DNA of 64,000 nucleotides from Deltaproteobacteria bacterium (lineage in GTDB: Bacteria > Myxococcota_A > Polyangia > Polyangiales > JADJMO01): NCBI GenBank assembly GCA_016182965.1, contig JACPFM010000187.1, positions 1 through 64,000 on the forward strand, in the 5' to 3' direction. Below the pieces are notes generated by a model that worked only from the letters and a program-made list of their open reading frames with translations, did no database searches and was not told the DNA's origin. Position 1 is the first letter of the stretch. Every line of letters begins with the position of its first letter. Shown here one piece after another: positions 38,887 to 46,738 of this stretch. The position numbers and the translations under genes were made by a program.

Positions 38887-40261
38887 TGCCCGAAGCCCAC
38901 AGACCGCCCGCCGCGGCGGCCAGGGCGAAGATCACGAGCAGGAGCTTGCCGACGACGCCGCCCTTCTTCGGTTCGGCGGCGCCGGTGGCCGGCGCGGCGG
39001 CGTTCACCGCCTGCTGCTGTGCGGGCGCGACGGGCGCGGGTTGCGCGTGCAGGGGCGCGCCGCCTCCGTACCCGCCGCCGCCGGGTGGCGGTTCGTCGTC
39101 TTCGAGCGCGGAGAGATCGCCCGCCGACGGCATGTTGGGGATGCCGCGGGTGGTCTGTCGGAGGTTGCCGCCGAGGTTGATCGGCGGCGCGGCGCCGAGA
39201 CCGATGCCGAGCGAGCCGACGTCGAGGGCGCGCGCGCCGGTGCTCTCGCCGGTCTGCAGGGACTCGAACTGGAAGACCGCCTGCTCGGCCCACTGCAGGA
39301 ACTGCTCGACGCCGCTGCCGCGCTGGGCCTCGCGCTCGCGGCGCTTGTGCTCCATGGCGCTGTTGACCAGGTCGGCGATCTCGAAGTCGCTGACCGGGTG
39401 CTGGCCGAAGCGGTAGAGGAACGCGTTGAGATCGGTGCCGAGATCGCGCGACGACTGGTAGCGCTGGTTCGGATCGCTGGCGAGCGCGCGCGCGAGGATC
39501 GGCTCGAGCTCGGGCGGCACGTCGGGGCGGAGCCGCGTGATCGGCGGGATGATCGCGCGCTGGACCATCTGCACCGTCTCGAGGTCGGTCTTGCCGAGGA
39601 ACAGCCGCTTCCCCGCGAGCAGCTCCCACAGCATGATGCCGATGGCGAAGATGTCGGCGCGCTGATCGACCTCCTGCCCGCGCGCCGCCTCGGGCGCGAG
39701 GTAGCTGAACTTGCCCTTGATGACGCCCGGCTCGCTCTTCTCGAGCTGCGTGTGCGCCTTGGCGAGGCCGAAGTCCACGATCTTCACCTCGCCGTGCTTC
39801 GTGATGAGCACGTTGGGAGGCGACATGTCGCGGTGCACGATCCCCAAGGGGACGCCGTGCTCGTCGGGGAGGTAGTGCGCGTACTGGAGGCCCTTGCACA
39901 GCTCGATGGCGATGTAGCAGGCCTCTTCGGCGGGGAAGGGGCGGTTCTGTGCCTTGATCGTGTCGATGATCCCACGGAGGTTCGCCCCATCGACGAACTC
40001 CATGACGATGAAGTACGTGCCGTCGCCGACGCCGATGTCGAAGACCTGCACGCAGTTCGAGTGCGAGAGGCGCGCGGACAGGCGCGCCTCGTCGAGGAAC
40101 ATCTTGATGAACGACTCTTTGGTCGCGAGGTGCGCGAGGACGCGCTTGATGGCGACCTGCTTCTTGAACCCCTGCAGGCCCAGCGCCTCGGCGCGGAACA
40201 CCTCGGCCATGCCTCCGGATTCGAGGCGGTCGATGACTCTATATCGTTGGTCGCTGGCCAT
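38873..40261 (-). CDS. Membrane-anchored Hanks-type Ser/Thr protein kinase
   Basis: 462 aa. Kinase domain about 7-280: glycine-rich loop reduced to SGGMAEV, Lys39 (VAIKR), catalytic loop HRDMSPPN (143-150), DFG at 163 and APE in the activation segment. A Gln/Ala/Pro/Gly-rich linker leads to a single helix at the very C-terminus (VVGKLLLVIFALAAAAGGLW). The kinase thus faces the cytoplasm with almost nothing outside. HRDMSPPN is the usual myxobacterial variant. ATG 40261. Confidence 0.93.
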   Translation of the reverse strand: MASDQRYRVIDRLESGGMAEVFRAEALGLQGFKKQVAIKRVLAHLATKESFIKMFLDEARLSARLSHSNCVQVFDIGVGDGTYFIVMEFVDGANLRGIIDTIKAQNRPFPAEEACYIAIELCKGLQYAHYLPDEHGVPLGIVHRDMSPPNVLITKHGEVKIVDFGLAKAHTQLEKSEPGVIKGKFSYLAPEAARGQEVDQRADIFAIGIMLWELLAGKRLFLGKTDLETVQMVQRAIIPPITRLRPDVPPELEPILARALASDPNQRYQSSRDLGTDLNAFLYRFGQHPVSDFEIADLVNSAMEHKRREREAQRGSGVEQFLQWAEQAVFQFESLQTGESTGARALDVGSLGIGLGAAPPINLGGNLRQTTRGIPNMPSAGDLSALEDDEPPPGGGGYGGGAPLHAQPAPVAPAQQQAVNAAAPATGAAEPKKGGVVGKLLLVIFALAAAAGGLWASGIIKH

Positions 40262-40361
40262 TCGTGGGGTTGGACGAGATTCCCATCCCAGGATCTTGGG
40301 GTCAAGCTGCCTGCATCAGCCCATCACGTCGCCCCCTTCGACTTCTCCGTCATGTCGCCCT

Positions 40362-41366
40362 TCACGTCGAGCTGGCGCGCGCGCACCGGAAGCCGATGGT
40401 CGGCTCACGCGCCGAGGCCGGACGCCGGTCGCGCGAAGCGCCGCGGATGAAGGCCATCGGGTGCCGATACGAGCCGCCGCGCACCACGCGCAGCGAGCCG
40501 TTGGGCGGGCCCTTCGGGTTGCCCGCTGCAGCGATCGAGTAGCGATCGCCCCAGAAATCGCCGACCCACTCGCCGACGTTGCCGGCGAGGTCGTGCAAGC
40601 CTTCGGGCGTGCTGCCGGCGGGGAAGCTCCCCACGGGCGCGAGGCCGAGGTGACCGTCGGACGCGTCCGCAATGCCGAGCAGCGGCTCGTCGTTCGGGGC
40701 GAGGTCGAGGTAGATGGAGCCGGTGTCGAGCGCGCCGTGGTTCGCGAGCTTGGGGTTCGGCAGGTTGCCCCACGGATAGCGCCGCGGCGCCGCGCCTCGC
40801 GCCGCCCGCTCCCACTCGGCCTCGGTCGGCAGCCGACCGCCGCGCCACGCGCAGAACCTGCGCGCGTCTTCCCAGCTGACGTGGCTGACCGGGAGCGTGT
40901 CCTTGTCGAACTTCGGATCCCCCGCCGTGAAGGCGGGCAGCAGGCATTCCCCGGCAGAGACGCAGCGCCGGTACGCGGCCACGGTCACCTCGGTGCGATC
41001 GAGGAAGAACGCGTCGAGATGGACGGTGTGGGCCCACAGCTCGTAGGCGAACGGGTACTCTTTGCAGCTCTCGCCGAGGACCTCCTGGCGGCACGAGAGC
41101 AGCGCGAACTGCACCTCGTCCATGCCCGATCCCATGGTGAAGGAGCCGGCAGGCAGCAACACCATCCCGTCGAGCGGCTGCGTGAGGAGCGCCGCGCCGG
41201 TCGCGGCCGTGGCGTCCTTCTTGGGCTCGAGCGGCGGCGCCGGCGCCTTGCCCGCCGGCGCGTTGCCCAGGTTGACGAGGGCGGCGACGGCGAGGGCGAT
41301 CGCGGTCGAAGCCCGCCTCGCGAACGGGGCGTGCAGGGCGAGGTGGGTGCAGATGCGTGTGAACAC
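40362..41366 (-). CDS. Exported SUMF1/FGE-fold protein without the catalytic cysteine pair
   Basis: 334 aa from GTG 41366. Signal peptide (STAIALAVAALVNLG), then a formylglycine-generating-enzyme sulfatase-modifying fold: LPAGSFTMGSGMDEVQ, TEVTVAAYRRCV, PVSHVSWEDARRFCAWRGGR, LPTEAEWERAARG, NVGEWVGDFWG and RVVRGGSY ... IGFRCA. The cysteine pair of true FGEs, which normally lies just after the RGGSW box, is absent. This is therefore probably a ligand-binding member, often linked to Ser/Thr kinases as here. The start codon is less certain. Confidence 0.8.
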   Translation of the reverse strand: MFTRICTHLALHAPFARRASTAIALAVAALVNLGNAPAGKAPAPPLEPKKDATAATGAALLTQPLDGMVLLPAGSFTMGSGMDEVQFALLSCRQEVLGESCKEYPFAYELWAHTVHLDAFFLDRTEVTVAAYRRCVSAGECLLPAFTAGDPKFDKDTLPVSHVSWEDARRFCAWRGGRLPTEAEWERAARGAAPRRYPWGNLPNPKLANHGALDTGSIYLDLAPNDEPLLGIADASDGHLGLAPVGSFPAGSTPEGLHDLAGNVGEWVGDFWGDRYSIAAAGNPKGPPNGSLRVVRGGSYRHPMAFIRGASRDRRPASAREPTIGFRCARASST

Positions 41367-41462
41367 CGAGGCGCCGCTTTCGGTTCGGGCTGCGTCCACG
41401 TTGCGCGCCGCCTGGGCCGACCGATTGTGACACGTCGTCGAGGACTCCGCTCGCTGCTGCGG

Positions 41463-41468
41463 TAGAGT
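41463..41468 (+). promoter_or_regulatory. -10-like TAGAGT before the lipoprotein hydrolase
   Basis: TAGAGT ends nine bases before ATG 41478; no Shine-Dalgarno is seen. A near-leaderless transcript is likely. Confidence 0.35.
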
Positions 41469-41477
41469 TCGGGGCCC

Positions 41478-43442
41478 ATGCGAGCCCGCGCCCCGCTCTT
41501 CTTCGCCCTCTCCACCGTCGTCCTGCTCGCGTGCTCGTCGAAGGACGAGCCCGGAACCAAGCCGGCGAGCCAGCAGAAGCCGATCGCGCCCGAGCCGATC
41601 TTCTGGGGACCGGACTGCGATCCGCTCGTGCCCTGGCACTGCGGGTTCCCGTTCCCTTCGAGCACGCAGCTCGCCGACGATCCGAGCACGCCGACCAAGA
41701 AGCGCGTCGCGTTCAAGGCGGGCGCCTTGCCGAAGTGGGGCAACAAGGACACCGCCCCTTCGGCCTTCGCCGACAACGACGGGTTCTCGCCGAGCGGCAC
41801 GCTGGTCACGTACATGTGGCGCGCGACGGCCGCCGGGCTGCCGACGCAGGACGAGCTGCAGACGTCGATCACCACGAAGTCGAAGACGATCGTGATGGAG
41901 GCGGACACCGGCGCGCTCGTCCCGCACTGGAGCGAGATCGACATGCTCACGCCGCAGGACGAGGACCGCGATCTGATGGTCCGTCCCGTCGTGCGCCTGA
42001 AGGACGCGACCCGCTACATCGTGGCGATCCGCGACGTCGTCGATCCGGAGGGCGACGTCATCCCCGCGTCGCCCGCGTTCGCCGCGCTTCGCGACGGCAC
42101 GAAGTTCGACCACCCCTCGATCGAGCCGCGTCGCAAGCTCTATGACGACATCTTCCAGAAGCTGGAGAACGCGGGCGTCCCGCGCAAGAACCTGCAGATC
42201 GCGTGGGACTTCACCACGGCCAGCAAGCAGAACATCACGCAGTGGCTCGTGTCGATGCGCGACGACGCGCTGAAGACGGTCGGCGAGGAGGGCCCCGAGT
42301 ACCGCATCGTCGAGGTGAAGGACGACGCCGACGGCGTCGCGCGCCGCATCGAGGGCATGATGAAGGTGCCCCTGTACCTCGACAAACCGGGGCCTGGCGG
42401 CAAGCTCGTGCTCGATCCGGCGACGAAGCTGCCGAAGCAGAACGGCACCGCGGAGTTCCCGTTCACCGTGTGGATCCCCAAATCGGCGACCGAGACGCCG
42501 GCGCCGCTCCTGCAGAACGGCCACGGCCTGCTCGGCCGCCGCACCGAGGGCGGCGGCGGGTACCTCACGGGGTTCGCCAGCAAGTACAATTACGTCGCGT
42601 TCGCCGTCGACTGGGTCGGCATGTCGAGCGACGACCGCGGCTTCATCACCGACACCATCGTCACCGACATCGGCGGGTTCCGCACCGTCGTCGACCGGCA
42701 GCACCAGGGGCACATCAACAAGCTCCTGGCGATGCGCATGATGAAGGGCCGCTTCAAGAACGACCCCAACGTGCAGTTCGGCGGCAAGAGCGCCATCGAC
42801 CCGACGCAGGGCTGCTTCTACCGCGGCGACAGCCAGGGCGGCATCTTCGGCGGCGTGTACATGACCATCTCGACCGACGTCACGCGCGGCCTGCTCAGCG
42901 TGCCCGGCGCGCCCTACAGCATCCTGCTCGATCGCAGCGTCGACTTCACGCCGTTCCACTTCCTGCTCGGCATGCCGTACTCGAGCGACAAGGACATGCC
43001 GATCGTGCAGGGCCTCGTGCAGATGCTCTGGGATCGCACCGAGCCGGGCGGCTACCTGAGCTACCTCACCAAGGACCTGCTGCCGGGCACGCCGCGCCAC
43101 GACGTCCTGCTGCACGTCGCGATCGGCGACTTCCAGGTCACGCCGCTCGGCGCGCACTGGATGGCGCGCACCATCGGCGACACCGCGAAGCTGATGACGC
43201 CGGCGGCGCGCCCGGTGTGGGGCATCCCCGAGCAGGCGTACCCGTTCGAGGGCGGCTCGGGCCTCATCGAGTTCGACACCAACACCGCCGAAGCGCCGAA
43301 GACCAACATCCCGCCCGAGAAGAGCGGCGACGATCCGCACGGCGTCATCCGCAAGCTGAACGCCGCGCAGAAGATGGCCGACACCTTCTTCCGCACCGGC
43401 AAGATCGTCGCCACCTGCGACGGCAAGTGCGATCCGGAGTGA
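41478..43442 (+). CDS. Large lipoprotein with alpha/beta-hydrolase core
   Basis: 654 aa. Lipobox LLAC; an N-terminal beta-rich domain with paired cysteines (GPDCDPLVPWHCGFPF); then a hydrolase-like domain with PLLQNGHGLLGRR (oxyanion region), a nucleophile elbow GDSQGGIFGG and a late His/Asp region. It is probably a secreted esterase or lipase anchored to the envelope. It is followed after four bases by a 69-residue gene. Confidence 0.75.
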   Translation: MRARAPLFFALSTVVLLACSSKDEPGTKPASQQKPIAPEPIFWGPDCDPLVPWHCGFPFPSSTQLADDPSTPTKKRVAFKAGALPKWGNKDTAPSAFADNDGFSPSGTLVTYMWRATAAGLPTQDELQTSITTKSKTIVMEADTGALVPHWSEIDMLTPQDEDRDLMVRPVVRLKDATRYIVAIRDVVDPEGDVIPASPAFAALRDGTKFDHPSIEPRRKLYDDIFQKLENAGVPRKNLQIAWDFTTASKQNITQWLVSMRDDALKTVGEEGPEYRIVEVKDDADGVARRIEGMMKVPLYLDKPGPGGKLVLDPATKLPKQNGTAEFPFTVWIPKSATETPAPLLQNGHGLLGRRTEGGGGYLTGFASKYNYVAFAVDWVGMSSDDRGFITDTIVTDIGGFRTVVDRQHQGHINKLLAMRMMKGRFKNDPNVQFGGKSAIDPTQGCFYRGDSQGGIFGGVYMTISTDVTRGLLSVPGAPYSILLDRSVDFTPFHFLLGMPYSSDKDMPIVQGLVQMLWDRTEPGGYLSYLTKDLLPGTPRHDVLLHVAIGDFQVTPLGAHWMARTIGDTAKLMTPAARPVWGIPEQAYPFEGGSGLIEFDTNTAEAPKTNIPPEKSGDDPHGVIRKLNAAQKMADTFFRTGKIVATCDGKCDPE

Positions 43443-43446
43443 CGCC

Positions 43447-43656
43447 GTGGCGTGCATCCCGCGCGAGGCGCTGATCTCCGCGCTCGTCGGCCGCGCGCGG
43501 CAGGGCTACCGCGTCACGCGCGCCGACGTCGAGCCGCTCCTGCGATCCGGCGTGCCCTTCGAGCAGCTGCTCGCGGCGTTCGCCGGCGACGGAGAGGGGC
43601 TCGCGCACGCGCGCGCGGTGCTGGCGCAGCTCGCCGGCGAACGCGTTCGCGGCTGA
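43447..43656 (+). CDS. Small hypothetical protein
   Basis: 69 aa from GTG 43447, four bases after the hydrolase stop. All-helical, soluble, without recognised motif. Close spacing suggests co-transcription with the hydrolase. Confidence 0.5.
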   Translation: MACIPREALISALVGRARQGYRVTRADVEPLLRSGVPFEQLLAAFAGDGEGLAHARAVLAQLAGERVRG

Positions 43657-43697
43657 GGCGGCTCAGGGGTCGGCGCGTTCGTGGCATCATCGCGATC

Positions 43698-44006
43698 GTG
43701 ACCAGATCGGTCCGTGCGTTCGCGGTCGCTGCGCTCGCGCTCTTGGGCTGCACGGCGCACGGGCGCGCGGCGGTGCGGGCGGCGCCCGACGCACCTGCAG
43801 AACCTGTCGCTGCTGCGCGTGCAAGCGCGATGCCCGACGGCTGGATGAGAATCGAGCCCTCGAAGCCGTGCGCCCGGACGCTCCGTGCACGTGCACCGCG
43901 TGAACAGGTCGCCTCCTCCGTCCCGGCGCGCATCGAAGCCTCGGCCGTCTCCGCGCCGAGAGCGACGGCGCGACGGCAACAGAGCGGGCTCGGACCAGAG
44001 TGCTAG
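43698..44006 (+). CDS. Small predicted lipoprotein
   Basis: 102 aa from GTG 43698. Signal peptide and lipobox ALLGC, then an Ala/Arg/Pro-rich sequence with one further cysteine (EPSKPCARTL). The second half has odd composition and may reflect a frameshift or fast drift. Confidence 0.45.
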   Translation: MTRSVRAFAVAALALLGCTAHGRAAVRAAPDAPAEPVAAARASAMPDGWMRIEPSKPCARTLRARAPREQVASSVPARIEASAVSAPRATARRQQSGLGPEC

Positions 44007-44009
44007 AAT
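44004..44009 (+). promoter_or_regulatory. Extended -10 TGC-TAGAAT, leaderless geometry
   Basis: TAGAAT, preceded by TGC as an extended -10, ends six bases before ATG 44016. It is the best -10 match in this series. Confidence 0.55.
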
Positions 44010-44015
44010 GAACCC

Positions 44016-44243
44016 ATGTCCGAGGCCGATCGCCGCAGTCGCGCCGCGGCGCGAGCCGCGCGGATGACGCTGCACCGCACCCGCCTGCAGCCTCACGAGG
44101 CGGACTTCTCCCCGGTCGCCGGAGAGGACGCGCTGTCGCTCGTCACACGACTGACGGAAGAGGGGTGGACCGCTGCCGGGCTGCCAGAGCCGTCATACTC
44201 GCGCAGCGAGATCCCCGTTCGTTTCGTGCGCCGGAAGCGTTGA
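44016..44243 (+). CDS. Small partner of the nucleotidyltransferase (antitoxin-like)
   Basis: 75 aa. Basic N-terminus, then LTEEGWTAAGLPEPSYSRSE and IPVRFVRRKR. The W..AGLP.P.YSR.E.PVRFV cadence recurs in small proteins encoded just upstream of DUF6036-like nucleotidyltransferases. Its stop overlaps the next start (TGATG). An antitoxin or co-factor role is inferred. Confidence 0.65.
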   Translation: MSEADRRSRAAARAARMTLHRTRLQPHEADFSPVAGEDALSLVTRLTEEGWTAAGLPEPSYSRSEIPVRFVRRKR

Positions 44244-44719
44244 TGATCGACCTCCCGGACGACTTCCGCGACGTGCTCGTCGAGCTCGCCGATGCGCGCG
44301 CGGACTTCGTCGTCGTCGGCGGTCACGCGGTCGCCTTCCACGGTCATCCACGGGCGACGAAGGATCTGGACATCCTCGTGCGCGCGACGGCTGCGAATGC
44401 CGAGCGCGTCTACTCTGCGCTCGCATCGTTCGGTGCGCCCCTCGCGGCGTTCGAGGTCGCGCAAGAGGACTTCGCGACATACGATGGCGTGCTGCAGATC
44501 GGGCTCCCTCCGCGACGCATCGACATCATCAACCGAGCCGATGGAATCAGCTTCGATGAAGCAGTGGCCGAACACGACTCCTTCGAGCTCGATGGCCGTC
44601 GCATTCCCGTCATCGGGCGCGGCGCGCTCTTGAAGAACAAGCGAGCCTCCGGCCGTGAACAGGACGTCGCCGACGTCGCAGCGCTCGAACGTCTCGCGCG
44701 AAAACCACGCTCCTCGTAG
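44243..44719 (+). CDS. MNT-like nucleotidyltransferase (putative toxin-antitoxin component)
   Basis: 158 aa. The nucleotidyltransferase core is VVGGHAVAFHGHPRATKDLD then IL: a G-[G/S] helix cap followed by the metal-binding DxD. Helical C-terminus with ALLKNKRASGREQDVADVAAL, typical of DUF6036/AbiEii-related enzymes. Such proteins adenylylate or nucleotidylate proteins or tRNA and occur in two-gene stress modules. Translationally coupled to the 75-residue gene. Confidence 0.8.
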   Translation: MIDLPDDFRDVLVELADARADFVVVGGHAVAFHGHPRATKDLDILVRATAANAERVYSALASFGAPLAAFEVAQEDFATYDGVLQIGLPPRRIDIINRADGISFDEAVAEHDSFELDGRRIPVIGRGALLKNKRASGREQDVADVAALERLARKPRSS

Positions 44720-44816
44720 AGCGCGCGCGAGGTACTCTCGCCGAGGCCGCGGTCCACGCGGCGATCGCGAAGCACGGGGGCAGGTGGGTCGTACGAAGGT
44801 CGAGTGCTCGCGCCGG

Positions 44817-45293
44817 TCACCCGCCGCGCAAGTGCCGATTGAGCTCCTCGGCCGCGCGCTCGAACGGCGCCTCCTCCTCGGGATCGTCGGAGATGACGAG
44901 CGACTCCCACGAGCCGTCGGCGCGGCGCACCGCGAGCTCGCGGAGGCCCTCGTTCTGGGTGGTCATGATCACGTCGCCATCACGAAGCGCGACGCGCTTG
45001 CCCACGCCGAGCGCCCGAAGCGAGACCGTCCGCCGTTCGGCGTCGATACGCACCGATTGCCGCCCGATGGAGGACACGGTCACCAGGATGCCCAGCCCGA
45101 GGAAGGCCAACGCGGTGACGATCGCGCCGAAGAGCTCGCCGCCCGACCGCGCGTACAGGGCTGAAATCGCCGCGGCGGCGCCGATGACCGTGAAGAGCAC
45201 CCCGGCGACGAGCCCGCGGACGTCGGAGCGGCGGCGCACCTCGACCGCGATCGGCCGCGGCGCGTCGGCGTGACGATAGGCCCGCGGGTCCAT
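44817..45293 (-). CDS. Two-helix membrane protein, unknown
   Basis: 158 aa. Two membrane helices (GLVAGVLFTVIGAAAAISAL; LFGAIVTALAFLGLGILVTV) then a cytoplasmic PH-like beta domain (SVRIDAERRTVSLRALGVGK ... NEGLRELAVRR). ATG 45293 is chosen over GTG 45296 because TACGCT ends seven bases upstream. Confidence 0.7.
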   Translation of the reverse strand: MDPRAYRHADAPRPIAVEVRRRSDVRGLVAGVLFTVIGAAAAISALYARSGGELFGAIVTALAFLGLGILVTVSSIGRQSVRIDAERRTVSLRALGVGKRVALRDGDVIMTTQNEGLRELAVRRADGSWESLVISDDPEEEAPFERAAEELNRHLRGG

Positions 45294-45300
45294 CACGATC

Positions 45301-45306
45301 AGCGTA
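45301..45306 (-). promoter_or_regulatory. -10-like TACGCT, leaderless geometry
   Basis: Minus-strand TACGCT ends seven bases before ATG 45293. Same hexamer and spacing as before 31886 and 52054. Confidence 0.5.
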
Positions 45307-45380
45307 GCCTCCCGTGCGCAAGGTGCGCGCGTCTCATCGCTCGCAGATCGCCGACCGCTGGCTCGTCGATCCGCGCGAAC

Positions 45381-45462
45381 GGGGTCGAGGGTCGAAAAAG
45401 GTCGAAGGTCGAAGGAGGCGTCTCTCTCGACCCTCGACCTTCGACCTTCGACCTTCGACCTG
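45381..45462. repeat. GGTCGAA-type heptamer array with inverted partner
   Basis: Left arm 45381-45415 has GGTCGAG/GGTCGAA units, interrupted once by an A-run; right arm 45425-45462 has the complementary CTCGACC/TTCGACC units, including three exact ones. The hairpin would exceed 25 bp with a short loop. It lies between two minus-strand genes. The unit is identical to the array at 2494, 43 kb away. Confidence 0.85.
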
Positions 45463-45521
45463 TGAGGCGACCGCCTATTGAGGCGCCCGCCCGCGATCCC
45501 GTCCGAGCCGCTTTCGCGCGA

Positions 45522-46532
45522 TCAGCCCGCCGGACACGCCGAGCCGTCGACGCACAGCGCCGCGGTGCCGCCCGGCAGCGGCGGACAGCAGCGATCGCCG
45601 CCGCACGGGCACGGACAGGTCGTGCAGAAGCGCGCCGGCTCGTAGTTCCTGCATGAGCCGTTGACGCAGATCTCGTCGACGTCGCACCGGTTGCCGCAGC
45701 TTCCGCACGAGGTGTTGCTCGTCCGGGTGTTCACGCAGGAGGCCCCGCACAGGGTCAGCCCGGTGTCGCACAGGCCGGTCTTGCACGTGCCGCCGTTGCA
45801 GAACTGACCGGCCGGGCACGCGGTGCCGCACGCGCCGCAGTTGGCCGAGCTCGCCTTGGTGTCGACGCAGGTGGTGCCGCACAGCGTGGTGCCCGGGCGG
45901 CAGACGCACTTGCCGGCGATGCACGCCTGCGAGTCGTTGCACCCCGTGCCGCACGCGCCGCAGTTGTCGAAGTCGTTCTGGGTGTCGGTGCAGGTCCCGC
46001 CGCACATCGTGGCGCCGGTCGGGCAGGTGCACTTGCTGTCGGCGCACACCGGCGTCCCGGCGCCGCAGGTGTTCCCGCACCCGCCGCAGTTTCGCGGGTC
46101 CTTGGTGGTGTCGACGCAGTTGCCGCCGCAGGTGGTGCCGGTGGCGCACGCGCACACGCCGGAGACGCACTTCTGGGCGGAGTTGCAGGTCCGCGTGCAC
46201 GAGCCGCACGCCGCGTTGTCGGTGCTGAGATCGCGACAGACGCCGCCGCAGTTGACCATCGTGCCCGGGCACGCGCCGTCGACCGCCGGCACCGCGTCGG
46301 TCGCCGCGTCGCCCGGCGTGCCGCCGCCGGTGTCGTCGGTCGTGGTCCCGTCGCCGGGAGGCGCCGACGTGTCGTCGGTCGTGGCGCCGTCGCCCGCCGT
46401 CGACGTGTCGTCGGTCGAGCCGTCGGGCTGTTGGCCGATCTCCTCGGCGGGCGAGTCCTCGCCGCCGCAGGCGGCCGTGGTCCCGAACAGACAAGCGATG
46501 AACAAGGCCGAGAGGGTGTGGCGAGTTCGCAT
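45522..46532 (-). CDS. Cys-rich lipoprotein with Stig1-like repeats
   Basis: 336 aa. Lipobox TAAC, then an Asp/Thr/Gly-rich linker with DDTS/DDTG repeats. About seven Cys-rich repeats follow, of the form CGGxCVDTxxDxxNCGxCGxxC (for example MCGGTCTDTQNDFDNCGACG). The final Cys cluster is CTTCPCPCGGDRCC. This is the myxobacterial tryptophan-poor Stig-like family, a disulfide-rich surface rod. ATG 46532. Confidence 0.85.
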   Translation of the reverse strand: MRTRHTLSALFIACLFGTTAACGGEDSPAEEIGQQPDGSTDDTSTAGDGATTDDTSAPPGDGTTTDDTGGGTPGDAATDAVPAVDGACPGTMVNCGGVCRDLSTDNAACGSCTRTCNSAQKCVSGVCACATGTTCGGNCVDTTKDPRNCGGCGNTCGAGTPVCADSKCTCPTGATMCGGTCTDTQNDFDNCGACGTGCNDSQACIAGKCVCRPGTTLCGTTCVDTKASSANCGACGTACPAGQFCNGGTCKTGLCDTGLTLCGASCVNTRTSNTSCGSCGNRCDVDEICVNGSCRNYEPARFCTTCPCPCGGDRCCPPLPGGTAALCVDGSACPAG

Positions 46533-46722
46533 GGGCTCCGTTCCTGAAGGCGTTGGGGCGGCGTCCGAGCAACGGTCGATCCAAGGGCCGACCTGCCGCC
46601 GTGCTCCGTCTTTGTACCGTCTGACCCCGCCCGGCAGGCAAACGACCTGCGGCGGCGCCGCTGCGCCGCGACCCCGGTGCGGTGCGCAGGCCGCAAGCCG
46701 CGACGCGCGTGTCGCGATCGCC

Positions 46723-46728
46723 TAGGCT
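46723..46728 (+). promoter_or_regulatory. -10-like TAGGCT before the ClpB-like gene
   Basis: TAGGCT ends ten bases before ATG 46739, without a Shine-Dalgarno. The identical TAGGCTCG, also ten bases away, precedes the gene at 49469. Confidence 0.35.
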
Positions 46729-46738
46729 CGCGGGCGTC

